Assembly (NCBI RefSeq): GCF_003576645.1
Contig: NC_044922.1
Location: forward strand, 16,963,790-17,027,789
Reading direction: 5' to 3'
Source: Ipomoea triloba
Taxonomy: Eukaryota; Streptophyta; Magnoliopsida; Solanales; Convolvulaceae
DNA: 64,000 nucleotides
Positions 1 through 10,779 of the stretch are shown piece after piece. The notes beneath the pieces are model-generated. The model searched no databases, was not told the DNA's origin, and saw only the letters and a list, made by a program, of their open reading frames with translations. Positions within the stretch are counted from its first letter, which is position 1. Every line of letters begins with the position of its first letter. Made by a program: the position numbers and the translations under genes.

Positions 1-68
<68 letters not shown>

Positions 69-112
69 TTAATTTTAATTAAAATTGTTAAAATTAAAAT
101 AATTTAATTTGA

Positions 113-168
<56 letters not shown>
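1..168. repeat. (AT)n microsatellite with palindromic AT core
   Basis: Two runs of pure AT dinucleotides (about 1-63 and 116-168) flank a palindromic A/T core built from TTTTAATT and AATTAAAA words. The tract lies inside the large gypsy-type LTR that occupies the left end of the window and has no coding content. Confidence 0.9.
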
Positions 169-169
<1 letters not shown>

Positions 170-1697
170 TGCTAAAAACGGAACGAAAATAATAACTATA
201 ATACATATATACATATTGAATCATCTTTAATGACTCTAAAAAAAATAGAGATCTATATATATAGCAATATAATTATGGAAAATAGAATTACAAATAGCAA
301 TGAGATTTATTTTTGTTTTATTACTATTTTATGAGACCCAAAATTATTTGAGACTAGTCTATTATTATATTGTTTCTAAACTTGGTATAAAAACTAATTC
401 TAATTTCTTAAACTATTTTATATATAAACACACACATATATATGTTACGTATGTAGATATATGCTATAATATAGGTTAAGTATGTATATATGCTAACGTA
501 CGTGCGTATAGATGTTAATATATATATATGTTTAAGTATGTTAGGTATGTTTCTAAGCCTTTTTAAATCCACTCTCTAATTCCTAATTGAATTTAACTAC
601 TGGTTCCTATCCTTGTTAATTACCCACACGCTGCATAAATATATATACACATATTAGCCACACCGATTTTAGAATATAAAAAAAACCCTAGTCTTCATGA
701 TCAGCAGCAGTGGACACTCTCATCCTTCCCCAATTTCGACGTCAATTCCCGTTTTTTCCCAGCGTCATCTATTTAACGTGAAATTGAGACGGAGCAAGTG
801 TAGTGATTCAAGAGTTTGTATTGATTTCGAAATCCAGGCCAGGTAAGATTTATGTCCATCTAAAATTATTTACCCCATAAATTAAAATCTGTTTTATTAA
901 GTGTTTACGTGCAAAATTGTTTTAAAATCCCTCAAAAATATTTTCAGGTATTTGTAAATATTTGCTATGTGATGAATATTCAAAAGCTTATACATATTTG
1001 TTGTTCGGATTAGGAGCATAACTAATTTAGTATAAACATTGCGTGATCGAATTCGTGTTCCGCATGTCTAATCTTCGCTATGAAAATTTATAAAGTAATA
1101 TATATCATAAAATATGCAATATGTGAGCTGCTGGTGTAAAAATGGTGATGCCTTGTTTTATTTATATGTGTTTATTTGTTGAGGTATGTTAATTGTTACG
1201 TCTGGAATCATTCTGCATGTATTTGTACATTAAGTACTTTCGTTTTACAATTCAATAATTGTATTAGTATATGATATATAGTATAGATATTTGGTGTATT
1301 ATATTTAGTATGTTAATTAAGAGTATCAATTGTATATTATATTGTATTGGCGTGAATGATTTCGTATATAGTTTATGAAAGGTAAAACATTGGTATATGG
1401 ATATTATATATACAAAGGTTATAGAGATAAGGTATGAAATTGAATTAGTGAAATTTGGGTTTTAAATGTAAGACGTGAGACTTTAAGGTTATGGTTACTT
1501 ATATGTTTTGTCTAGGAGGATGGCGAAATTTGGAGTTTTTGAACTCTCATTTTTGGTTACTATTATTATTACTGTGAGAGCTGAGTTCCCTCTATTTGGT
1601 TTTGGCCACCGGTTCGTGGATTCGTCCGATTGGTTGGGATTTGGTTTTGGCCACCGGTTTGTAGATTCGTCCGGTTGGTTTGGTATTGGTTTGGAAG
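1..1697 (+). mobile_element. Ty3/gypsy (Tekay/Del-like) LTR, left part, truncated by the window
   Basis: This is the 5' portion of a long LTR whose other part is 7286-8271. The two were one sequence before the element at 1703-7280 inserted. Homology to the complete LTR at 34117-37068 (opposite strand) is visible, for example the block around AGGTAAGATTTATGTC at 842-857. By comparison with that LTR, the start should lie roughly 400-450 bp left of position 1. A degenerate 45-bp tandem repeat (about 1596-1690, sharing TTTTGGCCACCGGTT) sits just before the insertion site. Short ORFs here are not credible. The lineage name is inferred from the TGTAACACC/GGTGTTACA ends. Confidence 0.7.
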
Positions 1698-1702
1698 TCG
1701 AA
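1698..1702. repeat. Target-site duplication TCGAA (left copy)
   Basis: TCGAA directly precedes the element at 1703-7280 and is repeated at 7281-7285. A 5-bp direct repeat is what LTR-retrotransposon integrase produces, so it fixes both borders. Confidence 0.95.
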
Positions 1703-2385
1703 TGATGTTGTGGTTTTAGTGGGAGTGAATGTGAAGGTGGTAAAACGAAGAGTCAAGACTCCCCGAGTGTCGTGTCTCTCAAGGATGGCGAATGGGAACC
1801 GAATTAGTGTGTTGGCATCTACGAGGTTGAAGGGAAAGAGTTACGGGAATGGCTAGGGGTAAGATTCATTTGTAAGGGGGTAAGAAGGTTGATAAAGGTT
1901 GTGTAAAATAAATGGAAAGACGGAGATCGGGGCCTTAGGCTTCTCTATGTGGACTATCTTTGTATGGTTTTGTGAGCTAGAGATGTGGAATAGACTAGGG
2001 AGTTCATGGCACATCACCAAGTGGCGTCACACTTTGGACTCCCACATCTTCATTCGGTTGGGGCATTTCATCGAACACTTTGTCTACCATTCCTCTCGGA
2101 TCTTGTCCTTTCGGCCTAAGAGCGAAGATGTGGGTGAGTAAGACTCGTGAGTGGCCGCTATCACGCACACACTCACTTCCTTTGGGTTTGCAACCTAATG
2201 TGGCCACACTTAGGCACAAAGCATCAACAAACATCATCCACACAAGATCATCATCCAACAATCAAAAAGCTCACATTTAATCTAGCAATTTATATCAAAC
2301 ATCCACATAGATTAACATGGGTAATAAACTCTACAATTCTAGCCCTTAAATGACCCTTAAAATAAGCTATTCTTGGTGCTTATCA
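1703..2385 (-). repeat. 3' LTR of element 1, internally deleted
   Basis: This matches the 5' LTR (5917-7280) at a constant offset of 4214 bp up to about 2316. It then jumps to the terminal TGGGTAATAAAC block. Exactly 681 bp corresponding to 6531-7211 are absent, so this LTR is 683 bp against 1364 bp. The lost block contains the LTR's paired hairpin module. Confidence 0.9.
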
Positions 2386-2400
2386 AAGTTTCCACACTTA
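2386..2400 (-). other. Polypurine tract of element 1
   Basis: On the minus strand the internal region ends TAAGTGTGGAAACTT directly before the LTR's TGATAAGC. The same AAGTGTGGAAA word sits in the matching position of element 2 (16798-16812), which supports its use as the plus-strand priming tract. Confidence 0.65.
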
Positions 2401-2420
2401 AACCTTGCTTGTCCTCAAGG

Positions 2421-2560
2421 AAGCATACTTTTCTAAACTCTAATCATATAAGCACCAAGGATAAGCATACTTTTCTAAACTCTAATCATATAAGCACCAA
2501 GGATAGTTCGTTCTCTCAAAACTCTAATCATATAAGCACCAAGGATAGTTCGTTCTCTCA
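2421..2560. repeat. Two chained exact 42-bp tandem duplications
   Basis: A 42-bp unit at 2421-2462 is repeated at 2463-2504. A second, staggered 42-bp unit at 2477-2518 is repeated at 2519-2560. Copies look identical. Two more loci in this window (14302-14610 and 26537-26691) carry duplications of exactly the same length. Confidence 0.9.
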
Positions 2561-4447
2561 TTGTCAATTGATCAAGCGATGTGTAGGTGTTCGGAGTTGA
2601 GTGGGTGAAATTCCCCACACTATCTACCAAGACCACTAAACTCATGCCGACCAAGTGTAAGAAATATGCTAAGGAAGTTAAAGTCTCAAGAGATGGATAT
2701 AACATAAAAAGTTTTACACCTTTCAAGCATGCAAAAGACAATAGGGTTTCACCTTGTATTTTCTAAGGGCCTCCAGCCGATCCGACTAGTGGGAACGATG
2801 CTCACCCCCTAGCCAATTTCCAACCTAACGCCAAAGCCCCTTTACGTTAAAATAAGTGAGGGCAGGGACATGGACCGCTCATCGCCATGGCTTGGGCGAT
2901 CACTCTATTTTCTCACTTCCTAGGATAACGTCATCAGGCGACCCGACTTCACATGGAGCTCCATGCTTTTTCGAAGACAATGCAATGGGTGCCTGAATCC
3001 TAGCGAAGTGGCCCACCTCCTCTCTATTTTCTCATCTTTCAGGATCTCTTCGGGGTAACCGACTTCACATGGATCTGCATGCTTTTTCGAAGACGGTGCA
3101 ATGGTTACCCCGTATCCAGACTAGATGGCTCACCTCGGTTTTATCTCTAGGGATGGCCTTTTGCCTTTTTACTTTCACCATATATCAACCCCTCATGCCT
3201 TTTTCTAGGGATTAGGGATTTTTCACTCTAAGCTCTCTTAGGCTCACCTTTTGCCCCATGTCCTGCTAAGATTAATTTAATTTCCGGGCTTCGTAATTCT
3301 TATCTTTCTAAAACTCAAGGGGTAAACACTCCCACTTCGAGAGATCCTTGACTAAGGTCCAAATAAAATACAAGGTGAAGAACATGCAAGCACACATAAA
3401 AATTTTCAATTTGGGTCAAATTGTGCAAATTGGTGCAAAGTGTAACTTCCAAAGCATATTTAAAACATTCGTATTTGGCACAAGGTTAGGAGCCTTCCTA
3501 GATAGTATTGGCAATAACACGCCCTCTAGTTCCTATACCTTATCACTCAATTAATCAACTATTTCAAGAAACATAAATCCTTTCCACACTTAAAAGCGAA
3601 CATCGTCCTCGATGTTTCCATTAGGAACGGAGGAAAAAGGATTAGGGTCTTAAAAGATTGTGCATTAAAGCATCTTTCCACACTTAAAAAGTGTGCTCTG
3701 GGCTTCAAATAAGTTTTCTAAGAAATATTATACCCATTATAACAAAATCATGCAACTCATCATCTGTGAACCAAGGCAATTTTGCTCTTAAAAATTGGAA
3801 GAAAGGTTAGAAAGATATACCATACAATGCGTCTACAGCCTTATCTTCAGCTTACTGCCCATCTATTTGAAGATTGTCGGCTCATCATCTCCCCGCATTT
3901 GGTAATTTAAAAGTAATTCTATGCCTCTGAAATGTTTATCCTGCATTTGTTAGCTCAAACGGCTGCATAGAATTTAAACAACTAAAAGAAACAAAATAAT
4001 AACAGTAAATAAAATTTGCTTAAAAATTGGGATTATTGGCACTGCCAGACCTTGGAGACTTATTGGATAAAAAGAAAATAATGCACGAAAACTGTCCAGG
4101 ACCTATCCACGCGGTCTTACACGCGTGTTGGCCCTCGTGGATCAGCACTGGAAAGTTTCCACGCCTGCCAACACGCGTGTGGGCAATCGTGGACACAGTG
4201 CTGATCACTTTCTTCGTCTCTCGGCTTTTGCCTTCCGTTTTTGATTCGTTTTAGCTCATTCGTCATGGCTTGGCCCGAAAATCACCTGCATTGTTAGCTC
4301 AAGCAAGGCTATCCTAAAAAGAAAATTGCTAATAAACTAAGGAAAATGAAAAGTAAACAAGAAATAAAATTCTAATCTAAGGATAACGTTGGGATTGCCT
4401 CCCAAGTGCGCCATGGTTTAACGTCTCCTGGCCAGACGTTGTGTGCT
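2561..4447. other. Non-coding internal region of element 1
   Basis: This part lies between the end of the ORF remnant and the PPT on the minus strand. It has no credible ORF but is clearly conserved with 16813-18847 of element 2. Shared features include blocks around GGGACATGGACCGCTCA and GGAGCTCCATGCTTTTTCGA, repeated words such as TTTCCACACTT, and a paired hairpin module. Conservation of a long untranslated 3' part in two elements suggests a cis-acting role, which is inference. Confidence 0.7.
4107..4192. other. Paired CACGCGTGTG hairpin module (internal, element 1)
   Basis: Two imperfect inverted repeats at 4107-4140 and 4159-4192 each follow the plan CCACGC...ACACGCGTGT...CGTGG, with the palindrome ACACGCGTGT at the centre. 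About 18 bp separate them. They are GC- and CpG-rich against AT-rich surroundings. The same paired module recurs in element 2 and in the family's LTRs. Confidence 0.75.
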
Positions 4448-5661
4448 CTATCCTTCGAAGCACACAGATTTTGGGACCTTACCAAGCGTCCCATGTACTT
4501 TTGCTTCAAGGTATGCCCCAAGATGGGGAACATCCTTGAATTCCCACGCAAATAAAGGAAGAACAAGGTGTGTAATTGGAAGGTTTATGGCTTCAAACAC
4601 TCCCCTTGATTTCTCAAAGGTAGTGTGATCTTCCCCTATTTTGTCATTCTCTCTTCCACCCCTGATGGTCTTATCAATTTCATCGTAAGGTTGAGACCAT
4701 ATCCCTTCACTAGAAGTCATATCACCCCCCTCAATTCCCTCGAACAAATCAAACGTGAAAATTTCCTCCTTATCCATCATCTTTTTCTCACATTCTCTAT
4801 TCTCATTTCCCCACTCTAATGGTCTAAAAGAATCACCCTTTTCTTTGCAGAATATAACGAAGTAATATCCCCCTCACCTATCAACTCATCCCGTCCCAAA
4901 TCATAGGATTCATTTTCCAAGAATTTAAAACTATTATATTCATCTTCAAACAAACTAGAATCCCTATGATTTCCAACTAATATATCACGATTTACTATAG
5001 AGTCATCCTCCCAAAAATTAAAGCAATCATAGTCACAAGTAATAGAAACATTAACACGTAGGGAGTCATCTTTACAACGAACATGAGTATTTTTATCAAT
5101 ACTTTCGCACTCATAGATAAAATTGTCAACAAAGCCTATGGAATCATCCTCCCGGAAATAAAAACATTCAGTATCATAAGAATAAAAATCATTGTTGCAT
5201 TGTAAATGGGAGTCATCCACTTGAGTGTCAAAAGTAAATCTATCAAGAGAACATGGATCTTCGAAGGTAGTAATGCAAGAAGGTTTAGGAATGTTACCAT
5301 GTGTAGGCTCTTTATCTTCCCATACCACTTCGATGTTCTCATCATCTCTCTCCATCTCGACCTCTTTTGAATTTTCCAATTCGAAAATTGGAACTTCTTC
5401 TAGCACCGGAGCATAACAATCTACCATCCCTTCACTACCTACTTCTTTTCCAGCGTTTTGTGCATCCATCCTTGGATAAGAAGTTGGGTGCGGTAAGTAG
5501 TGATATGGAAATGGATAAGGGTTTTGAGGTGGGTAATGATATGTTGGTGGAATGTAAGTATGGGTGGAATGGGGATAATATGGATATGGTTGGGGTGGAA
5601 TATAGTTTAAAGGATTACCCTCATGGTGTGGGCAACCATGGGGATGCATTTGAGCTCTCAT
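4448..5661 (-). pseudogene. Degenerate element-specific ORF of element 1 (function unknown)
   Basis: The ORF starts at an ATG at 5661-5659 (product begins MRAQMHPHG). It runs open to a stop at 4816, and the protein similarity resumes in another frame from 4780 to a stop at 4448. The N-terminal 60 residues are rich in Pro and Tyr (PPQPYPYYPH-type repeats). The middle is acidic with IEVVWEDKEP, and the C-terminus ends in HLGAYLEAKV...KVPKSVCFEG. The same three landmarks occur in order in element 2, so this is a real family protein and not a chance ORF. I see no zinc knuckle, protease or polymerase motif. It may replace gag or be an accessory protein. A frameshift between 4780 and 4816 makes this copy broken. 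Confidence 0.7.
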
Positions 5662-5895
5662 TGGCAAGCTTCTAATTGATTTTCAATAAAATTCCCTGCA
5701 CAAAGCTTTGACCAACAACAAATCTTTTGCAACTAGAAGTAGTTGAAAGTGAGCAATAAAATATTCAAGATAATTAAGCTCACTTTTCCAAACAAGTAGC
5801 AAAAATAAGAAAATAAAACAAACAAAAAGAAAGCAATTCAAGAACTCTTAAAATCCAACTTCAGAGATGTCAACACTATTCAAAACCATTTGCCA
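5662..5895 (-). other. 5' untranslated leader of element 1
   Basis: This lies between the PBS and the ORF start on the minus strand. It shares blocks with element 2, such as AGCAATAAAATATTCAA and CAAAAATAAGAAAA. No coding content was seen. Confidence 0.6.
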
Positions 5896-5913
5896 TCCCC
5901 GGCAACGGTGTCG
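5896..5913 (-). other. Primer-binding site (tRNA-Asp type), element 1
   Basis: The plus strand reads TCCCCGGCAACGG followed by a diverged GTGTCG, against TCCCCGGCAACGGCGCCA at the 3' end of plant tRNA-Asp. It sits 3 nt inside the 5' LTR. The 3' five or six bases are mutated, so this copy would prime poorly. Confidence 0.8.
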
Positions 5914-5916
5914 TTT

Positions 5917-7280
5917 TGATGTTGTGGTTTTAGTGGGAGTGAATGTGAAGGTGGTAAAACGAAGAGTCAAGATTCCCCGAGTGTCGTGTCTCTCAAGGAT
6001 GGCGAATGGGAACCGAATTAGTGTGTTGGCATCTACGAGGTTGAAGGGAAAGAGTTACGGGAATGGCTAGGGGTAAGATTCATTTGTAAGGGGGTAAGAA
6101 GGTTGATAAAGGTTGTGTAAAATAAATGGAAAGACGGAGATCGGGGCCTTAGGCTTCTCTATGTGGACTATCTTTGTATGGTTTTGTGAGCTAGAGATGT
6201 GGAATAGACTAGGGAGTTCATGGCACATCACCAAGTGGCGTCACACTTTGGACTCCCACATCCTCATTCGGTTGGGGCATTTCATCGAACACTTTGTCTA
6301 CCACTCCTCTCGGATCTTGTCCTTTCGGACTAAGAGCGGAGATGTGGGTGAGTAAGACACGTGAGTGGCCGCTATCGCACACACACTCACTTCCTTTGGG
6401 TTTGCAACTTAATGTGGCCACACTTAGGCACAAAGCATCAATAAACATCATCCACACAAGATCATCATCCAACAATCAAAAAGGTCACATTTAATCTAGC
6501 AATTTATATCAAACATCCGCATAGATTAACCTTGGGGCCACCAATCCCCTTTCTACTCTACTCTAACATACTAAAGAAACAAGAAAATGATATGAAATCT
6601 CAAAGAAGCAAATATTAGATTAAGAAATGGATAGAATAGTTACCACCCTCAAGAGGGGAGTCTTTTACAATTTGTCTTTGAAGTTCCAATCTTCCTCCTT
6701 GCCCATGAAGCTAATCTAATCTAGGAGAAGAGGAATTTCTCCCAAGAGGGGGGAAAATCCCTAAGAAAACCTAATATATGCTATTGTATGCTAAAATCTA
6801 CTTGCCTAGGGCTTGGGATAATGATCCTTATATAGTGGGAACAAAATAGGGGCAAAATAGACATTTTTCCCGAAGCTGAATTTTAGGGTGACACAGGGCT
6901 CTCGACGCGTCGAGCCCTCAAGGAATTCCCGATAATTTGTTACGGCATATTCTCGACGTGTCGAGCCTTGATGCTTCGACGACTATCGCCACGTGTGGTG
7001 GAGGGCGTGGGGAGCTTCTGGAATGATTCCACGTCCACCCACACGCGTGTGAGGTTGCGTGGGAGACTCCTGCTTCACGGTTTCTTCATTTTCTGCTCAA
7101 TTTTTGCCTTAAGTCCTCCCTTTGGCTGTAGAATACCTTAAAAACATCTTCCATGATCGTGTTAGTGGTTTTTGGTCACATCTGAGTCTTAATGCATGAA
7201 ATTCTTATAAAATGGGTAATAAACTCTACAATTCTAGCCCGTAAATGACCCCTAAAATAAGCTATTCTTGGTGCTTATCA
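5917..7280 (-). repeat. 5' LTR of element 1 (full length, 1364 bp)
   Basis: Plus-strand ends are TGATGTTGTGG at 5917 and GGTGCTTATCA ending at 7280. It contains a transcription-start-like region, two palindromes of the form CTCGACGCGTCGAG (about 6901-6914) and CTCGACGTGTCGAG (about 6953-6966), and a hairpin pair at 6989-7062. It aligns with 1703-2385 apart from the 681-bp deletion there. Confidence 0.92.
6989..7062. other. Paired CACGCGTGTG hairpin module (LTR, element 1)
   Basis: The first arm pair is CCACGTGTGG...GGCGTGG at 6989-7010. The second is CCACGTCC...ACACGCGTGTG...GCGTGG at 7029-7061. These are equivalent to the module at 4107-4192 but located inside the LTR. Confidence 0.7.
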
Positions 7281-7285
7281 TCGAA

Positions 7286-8271
7286 ACTTTCCATTTGGAT
7301 CCATTCCTCCTTGACAATATGTATGATAACGGTTGATGGACATATGAAAAAGTTTAACTAATTATTTGGAAAATTTACCTTTGGTGGTTATTGTGAGAGT
7401 TCAGGATACTCTCTATTTGGTGGTTAATTAGAGAGATTGGAATTCTATCTTTGGTGTTTATTTTGAGAGATTGGAATTCTCTTTTTGGTTATTATTTTAT
7501 AGACTTGGAAGTGATTCTTTTGATGTGGAAATTGTCGGTGGTTATTTAAGGATTTAAAATATTTCTTTAGTTATTATATTATAATTTAAAGAAATTTGAG
7601 TATTGATGGTATTATGAAATGTCTTGAGGAATTGATTATATGAAAATGTTGAGATACAGGTTATATGGAGAATGTTGAGAAAAGAGTGGTTGAATGGATT
7701 TGGATTATGGATAGGCAATGCCTTGATCTCCTAGGAATTTTGTGGGTATATTTATATATACTTTAATGTGTGATTTCCTCAAGTTACATTTTAATTGGTT
7801 GAAATTTATTGATATTGATGAGAATAAAAATGCTTAAGGGGTTATTGAATGTGTTAATTACATGTTCCTATTTGTTATGTGCTATGTGAAAAATGTTTTA
7901 CGGGGTGGAGTATGTCTTACCAGCCGTCGTGCTGACTTTATTTCCCCCTTAGTTAATTTTGCAGGTGATGATTGCATGATTTGGAGCATGAGAACGATTT
8001 ACACATTTCTAGATTAGTCTTTGAAGTTTTATTTTATTAAATAATCTAGAGGTTGTATTTGAAAGAAATGTATTTAGTTTATTGTACTAGTAGTAGTTGG
8101 GGATTGTTGTTGTAATATTGTTTTTAGCCTGTGCGTTTAGGTATAGGAGAGATACCTGAACGTGGCGGTAGCATCCCTATTTTTATGTAGCTTTGTTTTT
8201 GGGCTTCCGCAATTAATTAAATAAATCCCTTTTTATATAATATTTTGGTGTTGAAAAATGGGGGTGTTACA
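7286..8271 (+). mobile_element. Ty3/gypsy (Tekay/Del-like) LTR, right part
   Basis: This is the continuation of the LTR at 1-1697 after the TSD. It ends GGGGGTGTTACA at 8271, the inverted match of the TGTAACACC start typical of these LTRs. Blocks GGGGTGGAGTATGTCTTAC (about 7900) and GCCTGTGCGTTTAGG (about 8129) match the complement of 34117-34510. The sequence changes abruptly after 8271 into the Sirevirus-like ORF, so this LTR inserted there. Its other TSD would lie outside the window. Confidence 0.75.
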
Positions 8272-10745
8272 TCAACACCAAGTTCTCCCTCCACCTCTTG
8301 ATCTCTCTAAGGATGATATTGATGAAGAAGATCATATGCCTCTCACCAGGCTGATGAAACCGAAGCCTTCACAACCCGAATCCTTCTCTGCACGACCTGT
8401 TTCCAAGCCAGTGCAACCTCCCGAATCCTTCTCTGTTGAAACTCAAGGCCCTATTGCTCCCATAATTAGAGCACAACATTAGGCTATTACTATGCCACGA
8501 AGTCGGGATGAGTCGGACTCAGAATCCACGTGGATAGAAGATGATTCTGAGGGGGATGGAAGATGTTGATATCTGTCGTCCATCCTATCAACCGATACCT
8601 GAGGTAGTCAGAAGACAAATCACCGAACATATGTCTCCACTCATAGCCCAAATAATGCTTGCTCTAGATTATGTCCACAGACACATCTACTTGCAATGGC
8701 CATATGTGTCAACTGTTCAGATTGAGGAAATTTCCTCTAAAGCAACCGAAACTGAGATATCCGAATCATTCCAGCAGCTCACCATCCATCCTGATCATGT
8801 CTCTCAACAAATCAATGCCGATGCAGTATTGGCTCAACAATTGGCCTATGAGGAATCTAATGATGTGATGCCTCATACCGAAGTATTTGCTGAGTTGCCC
8901 TCCCATGAAGAGATACTACGGCAAGAACTTGCTCGCGTCTATAATTGGCAGGAGTGGTGAATGTCAAGCCTTTGGGTAATTGCCAGCACAATCAGTGAAA
9001 TGGCCGAAGAGGAAGAATGGGCATTGGATTGGATGGGTACACGATCTATTTTTGATGCAACGAGACCGGATGAGATTGAAAGGGTCTTTGCTGGAAAGCT
9101 TCAAGGTAAAACAACTCGGTTTGGCAAATCTGTTGATCTCAATGTAGGCTACCGAACACCTCGGGAACGCCTGATGCTAGAAGACATGAAAATTGCCAAG
9201 ATCCACAATATCTCTCGAGCACAGACGGAGATGAGGGATCTTAGACCTGATGTTGGACCGAGCCATTTGCCTGACGAAGATGATGATAATGAGGATTCGG
9301 ATTCTAATCCAAATCAAGGATGCCGTGACCAAAATGATAGGAAGGATGATGATGATGACGACAACGATGACCCATCTGGAAATGGAGTTCCTCCTTCCCA
9401 TGCATCCCGAGCCGTTGTCAATCCAAGTTCGGGAGAACAGACTGATCATGCCAATGATAACTCTAATCAGCCCAAATCTGATGAGACAAAGTTTGCACCC
9501 ACCGAATCATTGGACCAACAAGTTATGCAAAGTCCTAGTTCAACCCGATATGAAAACGTGGAAGCATCTCGAGGTGTGAATCATGATGGCTTGCAGATCA
9601 TTGATGAAAACCTGATCGCCTCAGATCTAAATCTCGTTGATGTTGAGGTTGAAGTACTTCTTGACTTCACTACGGATGGAAATATGGAAGTATCCCAAAG
9701 TGTCAGTCCCGAAGACTTATCCTCCCCGACCAACGAATCCGATGAACTCAAAACTGCCGAAGGACATGAACTTGTCTTGGCTGAAGGTGGAAACATGGAA
9801 GCACCTCCCAAGGACAGTCATGACCACACTGCCGAAGTGTCCAAGAGCTCGGACTCCTCTGAGGTAATTGTCAATACCTCTTCCGCTTTCACTTCTCTGT
9901 TACATGCCATACAAGGGATAGCAAGGACTCAAGATGCTCAATTCAAATCTCTAAATGAGTCCATCACTAAGATCAAGAAGGATGTCAGAAAGCAGAAAAA
10001 GAAGTCCTCTAAGTCCAACACTGATGAAAGGCTTACGGCTCTTGAGAAAAAGATTGACAATGCTTTTTCGGAGAATCTTATTTCCCTCGGATCCCTGAAG
10101 GAATCGGTAACCAAAATCACAACCATACAACGTGATTTGGTTACGAAGCATGCCTTCATCAAAGAACGTCTTGATCTATCTTGCTCCAAGCTTGAGTACG
10201 TCACAGGAAATCAAAACACAATGGGATCTTACATCTCGGAGTTTGAATGGACTCTCAAACAGCTGCAAGTATGCATCAATCGATTGAGCAACAAAGTCGA
10301 TACTCTTATTGAAGTTAATGATGCCAACAAGGGGGAAGAGATGAAAGGAACTCCTCCGAGTACTTGCAAGTGAAAAGAAATTGTCCGAAGAAATGACGAT
10401 CAGGACAATGATGATGTCTCACGAGAATGAAAAGCCCTTCTAAACATCAAAGAAACTCCATCTCCTTCACCATCACCGAAGAGAACACAAGATAAACCTT
10501 CCGGTGGTGGACCAAGCTCTAAAAAGCAGAAGAAACCAATGACCCGAAGAGTCGATGGAGAACAGATTGAATATGTTCCATATAGGGAAGGATCCGGAAA
10601 GTACTATCAGGAATGCAACATTCCACCCTTCTGGAACAAGAAGAAACCTATGGATAGGTTGAATTACCTTAAAGATCAAAATGAGAGAATTTTCGAGCAG
10701 AAGAAAAAGGACGAAGAGACCCCCAACTTTTCTTTTGTCTTTTAG
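8272..10745 (+). pseudogene. Decayed Sirevirus-like 3' ORF (coiled-coil, env-like position)
   Basis: An open frame with three in-frame TGA codons (8958, 10371 and 10428) and one frameshift near a G-run at 8551-8555 runs to a natural stop at 10745. Contents in order are a Pro/Ser-rich start, a conserved-looking section ending near residue 140 of the 8541 frame, an acidic Asp-rich tract (about 9270-9375), a Ser/Thr-rich linker, and a heptad-rich coiled coil (about 9880-10340). A basic tail follows with KKQKKP and a terminal section rich in Tyr, Lys and Asn. Directly downstream is a copia-type LTR. An extra coiled-coil ORF between pol and the 3' LTR is a known Sirevirus feature; assignment here is by position and composition, with no homology search. 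The 5' side is cut by the LTR ending at 8271. Confidence 0.55.
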
Positions 10746-10779
10746 AATAGGTTTTTGTTTTCATATCTTAGTCTTATAG

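Larger units (their letters stand above)
1703..7280 (-). mobile_element. Complete non-autonomous LTR retrotransposon, element 1 (Athila/gypsy-like PBS)
   Basis: A minus-strand element. It reads 5' LTR 5917-7280, PBS 5896-5913, degenerate ORF 5661-4448, long non-coding region, PPT about 2386-2400, and 3' LTR 1703-2385. Both LTRs begin TGATAAGC and end CATCA on the minus strand, and the TSD is TCGAA. The PBS is complementary to the 3' end of plant tRNA-Asp, the primer typical of Athila-type gypsy elements. No protease, reverse transcriptase, RNase H or integrase is visible in any frame, so movement would need proteins from another element. The second family member is at 15461-23176. Lineage is inferred; structure is seen directly. 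Confidence 0.92.

Noticed and set aside
1508..1705. 65-codon ORF with Phe/Gly-rich repeats
   Set aside because: It lies in an LTR and arises from a 45-bp tandem repeat. The frame ends at the insertion border of element 1.
1899..2475. 80-90 codon frames on both strands, repeated at 6113 and 21306
   Set aside because: They recur only because they lie in LTR copies of one family. There is no upstream start context or product similarity.
9177..10204. Several antisense or alternative frames over the Sirevirus-like ORF
   Set aside because: They are shadows of the plus-strand acidic and coiled-coil coding sequence.
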